Assembly (NCBI GenBank): GCA_944380305.1
Contig: CALWHF010000032.1
Coordinates: 1-43,886 of the forward strand
Direction of reading: 5' to 3'
From: an uncultured Christensenellaceae bacterium
Lineage (GTDB): Bacteria > Bacillota > Clostridia > Christensenellales > UBA3700
DNA length: 43,886 bases
The notes under the pieces were generated by a model that was not told the DNA's origin, ran no database searches, and saw only the letters and a program-made list of their open reading frames with translations. The translations under genes and the position numbers were made by a program. Shown here piece after piece: positions 7,948 through 16,509 of this stretch (position 1 is its first letter; the number at the start of each line of letters is the position of its first letter).

Positions 7948-9935
7948 ACTATCCTCTTGAACAGCTTGTCGAGATCCTTGCGCGTAACAGCTACGATCGC
8001 GGGTCTGCCGTGGGGACATTGGAGCGGCACGCCGTTTTTCATCTGCGAAAGAAGACTTCTGATCTGTTCTTCGCTGAGTCTGTCGCCAGCCTTGATAGCC
8101 GATTTGCAAGCCCATTGCGCGAGAGAATCGTTGATAAGATCGGAATTTTTCATATTGCCTAGCTTTCCTCTTTCGGAGAATATCTTAGAAAAGAATACGC
8201 CGAGGTTCATTTCTCCCAGCACTTCGGGAACCGCGCCTATCCTGAAACTCAGCCCGCCGAAATCTTCGATCTCGAAACCCAGCGCGCGGAGATTGTCTAT
8301 GCAACCGTTGATGAAATCGTACTGCGCGTTGTCGCAATCGAGGACGTACGGCACGATCATCAACTGACTTGCGACTTCGCGTTTGTCGATGCGCTCGATG
8401 AGTTTATCGTATAAAAATCTTTCGTGAGCCGCGTGCTGGTCGACGAGATAAACGACTCCGTCCTGTTCGAGTATCAGATATGTGCCGAAAATCTGCCCCA
8501 CGACGTCGTATCCTTGCGTCAGCGTGCGGTCTATCTCGGCAAAAATTTCGCCGTCGTCGTATATCGACGGCTGAACGACGTCGGACACTTTGCTCCCGAA
8601 ATCACTCACAAATCTGTTTTTTCTTGCCGCGGAAACGCTTTCGACGCCTGCGTTTACTTTAGCCTGTTGTCTCGATATGACTTTGTCAAGACCTTTCATA
8701 TCGTCGTTGCTTTCTTTGAAAAGCGCGCCGAATCCGCCTTTTGACGCTTGTCTGATAACCGAGCCGTTGTCCGTATTCGATACTGGCGCGGCAACAGGTT
8801 TCTCAATGCGCAACGAGCCTTCGTTTTTGTCGGGTAAATCATCGGATTTTTCAAAAGAAGTCGGCTTTGAGACGATCTCGTCTTTGTTTTTCACTTCGTC
8901 CGAAGGAATACGAACGTCTGTTTGCATTCCGTTCAGTCTTACGCTTCCCTCTTCTCTCGCCAAGGCAAGCGAGATCGCGTGATAAACGCACGAGAATATT
9001 TTGTTGGTATCTCTGAAACGCACTTCGCTTTTGCTTGGATGTACGTTTACGTCGACTTCGTCGAACGGCATTACGATGTTTATCACGAACACGGGAAAAC
9101 AGCGTTTCATCATAGCGTTGCCGTATGCCTGCGAAGCGGCGACGCTTATCGTCTGGTTCTGTATTATTCTTCCGTTTATGATCGCCGTCTGATAATTCTT
9201 GTTATGGCGCGAGAGATCGCGTTTGCCAGTATATCCGTAGACCCTGTATCCTCCCGGAAAATTCTCGTCGAAATATATCAGATTGTTTGCTATTTCGTTG
9301 GAATACACCTGAAAAACGGCGTCCTCGAGCCCGCCTACGGTATTGAACACAGCCTTTCCGTCCACTATATATCTGAACGATATTTCGGGATTAGAAAGTA
9401 TCAACGCAGAGACGGTCTGCGTCACGAACGCCTCTTCCGCCTTCGGCTTTTTGAGAAAACGCGCTCTTACGGGCGTATTGTAAAATAAATTTTCCACCTT
9501 TATCAGCGTTCCGTCGTTGCAACCGCAGGGAGTTATCTCCTCTGTTTTGCCTGCGTTCACGCTGATCTCGCATCCTATCTCGGAGTCGCATGTCTTGGTC
9601 TTTACTGTAACTTGCGATATTGCCGCAATCGACGCGAGAGCTTCGCCTCTGAAACCGAGCGTGGAAATACAGTCGAGATCGTTCGCCTCTTTGAGTTTGC
9701 TCGTAGCGTGAGGAAGAAACGCCTTCGCGAGGTTGCTTTCGTTCATACCGCAGCCGTTGTCTGCGACCGATATGGACCTGATGCCGCCCTCTTCGATCTG
9801 AAGGGTTATTTTACTCGCGCCTGCGTCTATCGCGTTTTCGACGAGTTCTTTGACGACCGAAGACGGTCTCTCTATGACCTCGCCCGCCGATATAAGATTG
9901 TATACGCTGCTGTCAAGTACGTTTATATCTGCCAT
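7944..9935 (-). CDS. mutL: DNA mismatch repair protein MutL (endonuclease type)
   Basis: A 663-residue mismatch-repair protein. The N-terminal GHKL ATPase has ELVENAIDAGA (30-40), DNGCGM (59-64) and GFRGEAL (94-100). A linker of about 110 residues follows, then the C-terminal dimerisation/endonuclease domain. The metal-binding motif usually written DQHA-x2-E-x4-E is present as D499QHAAHE505 with Asp510 in place of the last Glu. Later come ACKSAIKAGDRL and CPHGRP, which belong to the zinc site of the nicking domain. With such a domain MutL nicks the strand itself, as expected for bacteria without MutH. The gene begins 8 bases after mutS and overlaps miaA by 4 bases. Confidence 0.96.
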   Translation of the reverse strand: MADINVLDSSVYNLISAGEVIERPSSVVKELVENAIDAGASKITLQIEEGGIRSISVADNGCGMNESNLAKAFLPHATSKLKEANDLDCISTLGFRGEALASIAAISQVTVKTKTCDSEIGCEISVNAGKTEEITPCGCNDGTLIKVENLFYNTPVRARFLKKPKAEEAFVTQTVSALILSNPEISFRYIVDGKAVFNTVGGLEDAVFQVYSNEIANNLIYFDENFPGGYRVYGYTGKRDLSRHNKNYQTAIINGRIIQNQTISVAASQAYGNAMMKRCFPVFVINIVMPFDEVDVNVHPSKSEVRFRDTNKIFSCVYHAISLALAREEGSVRLNGMQTDVRIPSDEVKNKDEIVSKPTSFEKSDDLPDKNEGSLRIEKPVAAPVSNTDNGSVIRQASKGGFGALFKESNDDMKGLDKVISRQQAKVNAGVESVSAARKNRFVSDFGSKVSDVVQPSIYDDGEIFAEIDRTLTQGYDVVGQIFGTYLILEQDGVVYLVDQHAAHERFLYDKLIERIDKREVASQLMIVPYVLDCDNAQYDFINGCIDNLRALGFEIEDFGGLSFRIGAVPEVLGEMNLGVFFSKIFSERGKLGNMKNSDLINDSLAQWACKSAIKAGDRLSEEQIRSLLSQMKNGVPLQCPHGRPAIVAVTRKDLDKLFKRIV

Positions 9936-9943
9936 ATTCCACC

Positions 9944-12532
9944 TTAAGAGAGAGCTTTCTTGACGAGTTCGCTCAGCGTCGTCAAAGCCTGTATCGGCGA
10001 CATATTGTTGACGTCGAGCGACTTCAATTCGTTTATGACGGCGTTTTGTTCGATCATGTCGACCATATCGGGCACTCTTGATTCGGCTTTCGCCACTTTG
10101 GTCTTGTGAGCCTCCTGCTCGAGTTCTCTCGATACCGCTCTGGCTCTCGTGATCACTTTCTGAGGAATGCCTGCGAGCTTTGCAACCTCTATGCCGAAGC
10201 TCTTGTTCGTGCCTCCGCGCATGATTTTGTGCAGGAATATTATGCCCTTGTCTTTTTCCGCGGCGACTATCTTATAATTAACCGCGCCTTCGAGCGTACC
10301 TTCTAGTTCGGTCAGCTCGTGGAAATGCGTCGAGAACAGCGTCTTGCAGCGCAGTCTCGAGGTCACGTCTTCGAGTACGGCTTTTGCGATGGAAAGCCCG
10401 TCGAACGTAGAAGTACCTCTGCCTATCTCGTCGAGTATCAGAAGACTTCTCATCGTCGCGTTCTGAAGTATCGTCGCGACTTCGACCATCTCGACCATGA
10501 AAGTGCTTTGACCGTACGCGAGATCGTCGCTCGCCCCTATGCGTGTAAAGATGCGGTCGGTTATCGCGATCTCTGCCGATTTAGCCGGTACGAAACAGCC
10601 GACGTGAGCCATAAAAGTTATCAGCGCGACCTGTCTCATATATGTGCTCTTGCCCGCCATATTCGGTCCCGTTATGATCATCGTCCTGTTCTGGTAACAG
10701 TCGAGTTCGGTATCGTTGGGGACAAACTCGTCCGATTTCATCAGCGATTCGACGACGGGATGTCTGCCGTCTTTTATGCTGATGCCTTCGATGTTGTCGT
10801 TTATCACGGGTTTGCAATAATTCGCGGCTGTCGACAGCTTTGCGAAAGCAAGCAACGTATCGCATACCGCTACGGCGCGAGCCGTTGACTGCAACATCGG
10901 GATCGCCTTGAGCATCTCGAGTTTTATCTGCTCGAACAGCGCGAGTTCTAGTTTTATTCCCTTTTCGGACGCGCCGAGTATTTTGTCCTCTATCTCTTTG
11001 AGTTCTTCGGTTATGTATCTCTCACCCGTCGTCAGCGTCTGCTTGCGGACGTATCTGAAAGGGACTTTATCCACGTTGCCTTTGCTGACCTCTATGTAAT
11101 ATCCGAATACCTTGTTGTAACCGACTTTGAGATTTTTGATGCCCGTCGCCTCTTTCTCGTCGTTTTCGAGTTTCGCAAGCCAAGTCTTTCCGTCCGTATT
11201 CGCACTTCTGTATGCGTCGAGCTCTTCGCTGTAACCGTCTCTTATGAATCCGCCGTCTTTGGTCAGCGCGGGAGGATTGTCAGACAGCATATCGGACAGC
11301 ATGTTGTATTCGCTCTCTAATTCAAACATATTGTCGTAGAGCGAATGCAGCAAAGCGTTTTTGCATTGAGCAAGTTCGGCTTTCAGATGAGGTATCACCT
11401 CGAGCGACTGTTTGACGGATATGAAGTCTCTGGGCGAAGGATTGCCGTAAACCATCTTCGTGCAAAGTCTTTCAAGATCTTTGACCAGACCTATTGTTTC
11501 GTCGAGATTGCTGCGTATCCTGCTCGAATTTATAAGTTCTTCGACTGCGTCGAGTCTGCTGTTGATCTCCTTTTCGTCTCTTAAAGGTTGCTCGAGCCAG
11601 CGACGTAGATTTCTAGCACCCATAGAAGTTTTCGTCCTGTCCATGACCTTGAGAAGCGTCGCGCGCGTCGAACCGTCTCTGGCGTTCTGCGTTATCTCGA
11701 GATTTCTGCGCGCCGTCGCGTCAAGTACCATATATCTCTCGTTGCGGACGTACTTCAGCCCTGATATGTGTGAAAGAGCGCGTTTCTGCGTTTCTTTCAG
11801 ATATGTGCAAAGCGCGCCTGCAGCCATAACGCAGGTTTTTTTGTCGTTTATCTCGAACATATCGAGGCTTGCGACCCCGAATTGCTCCTTGAGTGCCCTT
11901 TCGGCGTTCGACGGCTCAAAACTCCACTCGTTGTAATTCTGGAATTTAGGAAGTTTCGAAAGTCTCATCTGAGAGACTTTTTCGGTGAGTGCCGCAACGG
12001 GAGCGTTGCATATTATCTCTGCGGGAACGACGGTGGTGAGCGCGTCCTCTATGTCGGAAAAATCGTTGAATTCCTTTTCGAGAGTGTTAAATTCACCCGT
12101 GGATACGTCCGCCCACGCGAGTGCGAATTTGTTTTTTACCGCAGCTATCGCTACGAGGTAATTGTTCTTTCTGTCGTCGAGGATGTCGTCTTCAATGACC
12201 GTACCCGGCGTTATCACTCTGACGACGTCGCGCTCGAGCATCCCTTTGCTCTCGTCGGGAGACGTAAGCTGCTCGCATATCGCGACCTTATAGCCTTTCG
12301 CTATCAGCCTGGAGATATATCCGTCAACCGCATGGTAAGGCACGCCGCACATCGGCGCACGCTGTTCGAGCCCGCAGTCCCTTCCCGTAAGCGTGAGATC
12401 GAGAAGTTCGCTGGCGAGCTTTGCGTCGTCGAAGAACATTTCGTAAAAATCCCCGAGTCTGAAAAGCAGGATCGCGTCTTTGTAATTCTCCTTTACGCTC
12501 AGGTAATATTTCATCATCGGTGAAAGTGCCAT
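9944..12532 (-). CDS. mutS: DNA mismatch repair protein MutS
   Basis: This 862-residue protein recognises mismatches and small loops and recruits MutL. The Phe-x-Glu wedge that stacks on the mispair is F29-Y30-E31 (LGDFYEMFFDD). The Walker A motif is GPNMAGKST, and the Walker B / signature region reads LLILDEIGRGTSTFDG. The length is normal. The C-terminal end (NMSPIQALTTLSELVKKAL) matches the usual short tail. Its ATG lies one base after the miaB stop, so it is co-transcribed with miaB and coupled to mutL downstream. Confidence 0.97.
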   Translation of the reverse strand: MALSPMMKYYLSVKENYKDAILLFRLGDFYEMFFDDAKLASELLDLTLTGRDCGLEQRAPMCGVPYHAVDGYISRLIAKGYKVAICEQLTSPDESKGMLERDVVRVITPGTVIEDDILDDRKNNYLVAIAAVKNKFALAWADVSTGEFNTLEKEFNDFSDIEDALTTVVPAEIICNAPVAALTEKVSQMRLSKLPKFQNYNEWSFEPSNAERALKEQFGVASLDMFEINDKKTCVMAAGALCTYLKETQKRALSHISGLKYVRNERYMVLDATARRNLEITQNARDGSTRATLLKVMDRTKTSMGARNLRRWLEQPLRDEKEINSRLDAVEELINSSRIRSNLDETIGLVKDLERLCTKMVYGNPSPRDFISVKQSLEVIPHLKAELAQCKNALLHSLYDNMFELESEYNMLSDMLSDNPPALTKDGGFIRDGYSEELDAYRSANTDGKTWLAKLENDEKEATGIKNLKVGYNKVFGYYIEVSKGNVDKVPFRYVRKQTLTTGERYITEELKEIEDKILGASEKGIKLELALFEQIKLEMLKAIPMLQSTARAVAVCDTLLAFAKLSTAANYCKPVINDNIEGISIKDGRHPVVESLMKSDEFVPNDTELDCYQNRTMIITGPNMAGKSTYMRQVALITFMAHVGCFVPAKSAEIAITDRIFTRIGASDDLAYGQSTFMVEMVEVATILQNATMRSLLILDEIGRGTSTFDGLSIAKAVLEDVTSRLRCKTLFSTHFHELTELEGTLEGAVNYKIVAAEKDKGIIFLHKIMRGGTNKSFGIEVAKLAGIPQKVITRARAVSRELEQEAHKTKVAKAESRVPDMVDMIEQNAVINELKSLDVNNMSPIQALTTLSELVKKALS

Positions 12533-12533
12533 T

Positions 12534-13856
12534 TTATACCTCCGTTTCGCCGAAAAGCGACGCAGACTGAGAACGCGTTATCCTGACGTCGCAGAATTTT
12601 CCTATCAGATTTTCGTCTCCCGGGAACGTAACCAGTCTACCGCTGTCGGTCCTGCCGCAGACGAAGCCTGTTTTCGACGGAGACAGATCTTCGCAAAGCA
12701 CTTCGAAGACTTTGTTTTCATAGCCTTTGGAGAGCTCTTTTGTTATGGAATTCTGTTTCGCGATAAGTCTCATGATGCGGTCTTTCGCGACTTCGGGATC
12801 GACCTGCGGCATGCTTGCGGCGGGAGTGCCGTTGCGCATAGAATATACGAAAGTGAACGCGTTGCTGTATCTGACTTTCTCGACGATGTCCATCGTATCG
12901 AGAAAATCGCTTTCCTCTTCGTACGGAAATCCTACCATAAGATCGGTCGTGATCCCGCAATCGGGCAATTTCTCGCGTATCGCCGCAATGGTGTCGAGAT
13001 AATATTCTCTCGTATAATGTCTGTTCATCAGCTTCAATATCTTGTTCGACCCCGACTGTACTGGAAGGTGGATATTGTTGCAGATATTGGGATACTCTGC
13101 TATAACGTCGATGAGTTTCCTGTTGAAATCCTTAGGATGAGACGTCATGAAACGTATGCGGCGTTTTCCATCTGTTTTAGCGAGTTCTTCGAGAAGATCG
13201 GCAAAGCCGTATTCCCCGTCGTACAGATCTTTGCCGTACGAATTAACGTTCTGCCCGAGAAGAGTTATCTCGGGATAGCCTTCATCGACAAGACGCATGA
13301 ATTCGTCCTTTATCGCTTCTTTCGTGCGACTCCTTTCTCTTCCTCTGACGTACGGGACTATGCAGTAAGTGCAGAAATTGTTGCAGCCGTACATGATATT
13401 GAGCCATGCGTTTGTCCCGCTGGTGCGGTAGAAAGACTCGTTTTCTCTGACCTCGGGACGCTCGTTTTCGTCTATGTCAACGAACTTTTCACGAGACGCC
13501 GCAACCTGAGGTATATATGTTTCGAGCATCGCGAGATTCGACGTGCCGAGAACTATGTCTATAAAAGGGAATTTTTCTCTGAGAGCCATTGCCTTGCCGC
13601 TCTGCTGTGTCATACAGCCGACAACGGCAACGATCATAGATGGGTTTTTCTTTTTTTCGGTCTTTATCATGCCGATATGCCCCGCGGCTTTTCTTTCTGC
13701 GTTGTCGCGTATGCAGCATGTATTGAAAACGACGACGTCGGCATCCTCGCCTTCAGCAGCCTCGCCGTATCCGAGTTTTGACAGTATGCCCGCGATCTTT
13801 TCGGATTCGTGCACGTTCATCTGACATCCGTAAGTAATAATCCTGTATTTTTGCAT
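12534..13856 (-). CDS. miaB: tRNA-2-methylthio-N6-dimethylallyladenosine synthase MiaB
   Basis: A 440-residue radical-SAM methylthiotransferase that converts i6A37 to ms2i6A37 in tRNA, acting after MiaA. The N-terminal UPF0004 domain binds the second 4Fe-4S cluster through Cys11 (TYGCQMN) and two further cysteines. The radical-SAM cluster motif is CNNFCTYC (MYGCNNFCTYCIVPYVRGRE), and a TRAM RNA-binding domain ends the protein. The frame is open further upstream, but the extension is hydrophobic and unlike the family. The start at 13856 directly precedes the conserved YRIITYGCQMN. No ribosome binding site is visible, and the -10 box ends seven bases before the ATG (see the promoter entry). First gene of a five-gene operon. 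Confidence 0.95.
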   Translation of the reverse strand: MQKYRIITYGCQMNVHESEKIAGILSKLGYGEAAEGEDADVVVFNTCCIRDNAERKAAGHIGMIKTEKKKNPSMIVAVVGCMTQQSGKAMALREKFPFIDIVLGTSNLAMLETYIPQVAASREKFVDIDENERPEVRENESFYRTSGTNAWLNIMYGCNNFCTYCIVPYVRGRERSRTKEAIKDEFMRLVDEGYPEITLLGQNVNSYGKDLYDGEYGFADLLEELAKTDGKRRIRFMTSHPKDFNRKLIDVIAEYPNICNNIHLPVQSGSNKILKLMNRHYTREYYLDTIAAIREKLPDCGITTDLMVGFPYEEESDFLDTMDIVEKVRYSNAFTFVYSMRNGTPAASMPQVDPEVAKDRIMRLIAKQNSITKELSKGYENKVFEVLCEDLSPSKTGFVCGRTDSGRLVTFPGDENLIGKFCDVRITRSQSASLFGETEV

Positions 13857-13862
13857 ATACCA

Positions 13863-13891
13863 ATTATATCTAAAATCGGTAGAAAACTCAA
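13863..13891 (-). promoter_or_regulatory. Promoter of the miaB-mutS-mutL-miaA-ynbB operon (predicted leaderless start)
   Basis: TTGAGT (13891-13886), 17 bases, TATAAT (13868-13863) on the minus strand. The expected transcription start falls at about 13856, which is the A of the miaB start codon. The divergent pbp gene starts at 13915, so the whole intergenic space is only 58 bp. Confidence 0.65.
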
Positions 13892-13914
13892 ATAAAAAAA
13901 GGAAAAATAATAAA

Positions 13915-16176
13915 ATGCGTGCAAATAAAGAAAACAACGTATCTTTCGCAAAAAAATTCGTTACCGGCGTAGCGATCGCTCTCGGCGTCATCGTGTTTTT
14001 CGCGTTGATGACCGCGGCGGGTCTCGTCATATACGTCAATACGGATACGGACGTTGACGAAAACGCTCTCGTGTTCGAAAACTCCGTACCCGAAGTCTAC
14101 GACGCGAACGGCGAGCTGACGACATATTGCTCCGCAAACGAGATCAAGGCTGAATCGGGAAAGATCCCCGATCACCTGAAAAACGCTTTCGTAGCTCTCG
14201 AAGACAAGAGATTTTACGAGCATAGAGGCGTTGATTATATCCGAATACTCGGAGCTACCGTTGCCAATCTGAAAAGCGGAAGCAAAGCGCAAGGAGGTTC
14301 TACCATCACGCAGCAGATCGTGAAAAACGCTTTTCTTTCGGGTGAAAAAAGCTTTTCGAGAAAACTCCGTGAAGCCCGCCTTGCCGTGTCTCTCGAGCGC
14401 AGAATGACAAAAGACGAAATACTCGAAACGTACCTGAATATGCTCTATTTCGGATCGGGGGAATACGGTGTAAAGAACGCGGCGAGAAGGTTCTTCGGTT
14501 GCGAAGTCGAAGATCTGACGATCGCTCAGTCCGCCATGCTCGCGGGGATAGTCAAAAGTCCGACCAAATACAATCCTATAAACCACTTCGACAACGCGTT
14601 CGCCCGCTCGAGACTTGTTCTCGGACTCATGCTCGAACAAGATATGATAACAAAGGCGGAATACGACGAGGCAACTGGCGAAAATATTGCGATAGTTGAC
14701 GATAAAAGCGCGTACGAATTCGACAAAACCTACGTTGTCAACGCTCTCGGAGAGGCTTGTTCAATTCTCGGAATCGACGAAAAAGAACTGCGTGTCAGAG
14801 GTTACAAACTCTATACTTTCCTGGATCTCTCGCTGCAGTCGGCACTCAAAAACATTATCGACGACGACTCGATGTATAAAACAGACGATACGCTCTCTGC
14901 GGCTATCGACGTCGACGCGGCAAGCGGAGGCATACGCGCCGCATATTCGAATTTATATATCGATTTCTTCAGTTTCAGAAGACAAAGCGGTTCCGTACTA
15001 AAGCCTCTCGCCTGCTACGCGCCAGCATTCGAAAGCGGTTTGTATTCGCCTGCCAGCATTCTGAACGACGAACCCACCGACTTCGGAGGCTACGCACCCG
15101 AAAATTACGGAAAAAAATACTACGGAAAAGTATCCGTGCGCGACGCTCTGTCGATGTCTCTGAACGTACCGGCGGTATCTGTTCTCTCGTCGATCGGCGT
15201 TCAGAACGGATACAACGCCTTGAAAGCGATGAATTTCAGCCTTTCGGACAGCGACGACAATCTGTCTCTCGCTCTCGGCAGCAGTTATAACGGCACGACT
15301 TTCATCGAACTCCTCGGCGGTTATCTGACGCTGGCATCGAACGGAGAATATAAAGATGCGACTTTTATATCGAGAATAGAAGACGCGGACGGAAACACAG
15401 TTTACGAACGAAACTCAACAAAAGCAAAAAGGATATTTTCTGAAGAAAGCGCGTATCTGACCACCGACTGCCTTATGCAGTGCGCAACTGACGGAACGGC
15501 GAAAAAACTTTCTTCTCTGCCGTTTCAGGTCGCAGCCAAAACAGGGACGGTCGCGTCAGGCAACGGCAATGCAGATGCATATAATATAAGCTACACGACC
15601 GACTCGTGCGTTTTGTTCTGGCAAGGATCCGAACGCTACGACACCCCTCTGCCTTCTTCCGTCACGGGCGGCGGTCTTCCTTCGCTGATGGCAAAGACAT
15701 ATCTTTCACAAGTCTTTACAGACGAAAAGCCGTTTGATTTCATCGTTCCCGCAGGGATCAAAACCGAGAAACTTGACAAAATCGCCTACGAAGAAGGAAA
15801 CCTTGTCCTCGCCTCGGACAATGCTCCCGACAGATTTACCGTAGAAGATATTTTTGCCGAGCGGTTTTTGCCGACTGAAAAGGATAATTCTTTCGACTAT
15901 CCTTCGGCAGACGGCGTAGACGCGTCCGTAAACGGCAAAACGGTTACGATAAACTTTGCCGCAGATCCGCATATATGCTATAAAGTTGTCAAAAAATCTC
16001 TGTTTGCCGACGACGAGATAATCCTCTGCGTTGAAAACAAAGAAGGCACCGTCTCCGTCACCGACGAGGCTGACGGTCTGCTGGGATATAACCGATATGT
16101 TATTGTTTCGTATTACTTCGACAACGACGGCAGAGAGACTATAGGAGAGATAATTCAGATACCCGTCGGTTGGTGA
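13915..16176 (+). CDS. Class A penicillin-binding protein (PBP1A-like glycosyltransferase/transpeptidase)
   Basis: A 753-residue bifunctional peptidoglycan synthase anchored by one N-terminal membrane helix (about 17-42). The GT51 glycosyltransferase has E96 in EDKRFYEHRGVD, GGSTITQQ (127-134), RKLREARLA (149-157) and the LYFG segment (177-180). The transpeptidase motifs are S360-V-L-K363, S415-L-N417 and K542-T-G544, so all catalytic groups are present. It makes glycan strands and cross-links outside the membrane. The last 170 residues form a poorly conserved extracellular tail with a weak fibronectin/Ig-like texture. The start at 13915 follows a GGAAAA motif. The gene is divergent from miaB with only 58 bp between them. 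Confidence 0.95.
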   Translation: MRANKENNVSFAKKFVTGVAIALGVIVFFALMTAAGLVIYVNTDTDVDENALVFENSVPEVYDANGELTTYCSANEIKAESGKIPDHLKNAFVALEDKRFYEHRGVDYIRILGATVANLKSGSKAQGGSTITQQIVKNAFLSGEKSFSRKLREARLAVSLERRMTKDEILETYLNMLYFGSGEYGVKNAARRFFGCEVEDLTIAQSAMLAGIVKSPTKYNPINHFDNAFARSRLVLGLMLEQDMITKAEYDEATGENIAIVDDKSAYEFDKTYVVNALGEACSILGIDEKELRVRGYKLYTFLDLSLQSALKNIIDDDSMYKTDDTLSAAIDVDAASGGIRAAYSNLYIDFFSFRRQSGSVLKPLACYAPAFESGLYSPASILNDEPTDFGGYAPENYGKKYYGKVSVRDALSMSLNVPAVSVLSSIGVQNGYNALKAMNFSLSDSDDNLSLALGSSYNGTTFIELLGGYLTLASNGEYKDATFISRIEDADGNTVYERNSTKAKRIFSEESAYLTTDCLMQCATDGTAKKLSSLPFQVAAKTGTVASGNGNADAYNISYTTDSCVLFWQGSERYDTPLPSSVTGGGLPSLMAKTYLSQVFTDEKPFDFIVPAGIKTEKLDKIAYEEGNLVLASDNAPDRFTVEDIFAERFLPTEKDNSFDYPSADGVDASVNGKTVTINFAADPHICYKVVKKSLFADDEIILCVENKEGTVSVTDEADGLLGYNRYVIVSYYFDNDGRETIGEIIQIPVGW

Positions 16177-16240
16177 TTATTATAAATTGTTGAATATTTT
16201 ATAATAATTTACAAAATTTACGGCTAAAAATATCAAAACT

Positions 16241-16268
16241 AATACGCGGATCGGAAAGTCCGCGTATT
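16241..16268 (+). terminator. Probable terminator after the penicillin-binding protein gene
   Basis: A perfect 10-bp stem AATACGCGGA / TCCGCGTATT with an 8-base loop, followed by TTCG on the plus strand. The T tract is short. As the stem lies between converging genes it may also serve the thiI side. Confidence 0.6.
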
Positions 16269-16324
16269 TTCGTTGCAAGTTGCTTTTTTCAATATGTTGC
16301 TTTTTTTCAATATTTGGACTGCTT

Positions 16325-16509
16325 TCAGATGACCGTACGACGTGGTTCACAAACGATTGTCTTTCCGGCAGATAACGCCGACTTTCCTATTTCGAGCCAC
16401 CATGATTTAAGACAGGCACCGCTCCCTGACGCTTGCTGCGGAATATACCGCGTGTTTCCTTTAGGACTTTTGTCATGCTCTTTTACAGAACGCAGTACTT
16501 TTAAGTTTG
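16325..16509 (-). pseudogene. Possible SymE-like toxin remnant between thiI and pbp
   Basis: A minus-strand frame of about 61 codons without a stop lies just downstream of thiI and ends in TGA at 16327-16325. It has no ATG, GTG or TTG start. The residues (NLKVLRSV near the start, RYIPQQ in the middle, SWWLEIGKSALSAGKTIVCE, ending PRRTVI) follow the pattern of SymE-type toxins, which share a leading LKV strand, a G-x-WL motif, then SAG-x-x-I-x-V. Family assignment is by pattern only and weak. If right, the start codon and upstream control have been lost. Confidence 0.3.

Noticed and set aside
7948..8115. N-terminal extension of MiaA by 56 codons
   Set aside because: It lies wholly inside the end of mutL in another frame; the conserved N-terminus begins at the ATG at 7947 in the ATGA overlap.
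13857..14039. N-terminal extension of MiaB by 61 codons
   Set aside because: The extension overlaps the divergent pbp gene and the miaB promoter, is unlike the family and lacks a ribosome binding site.
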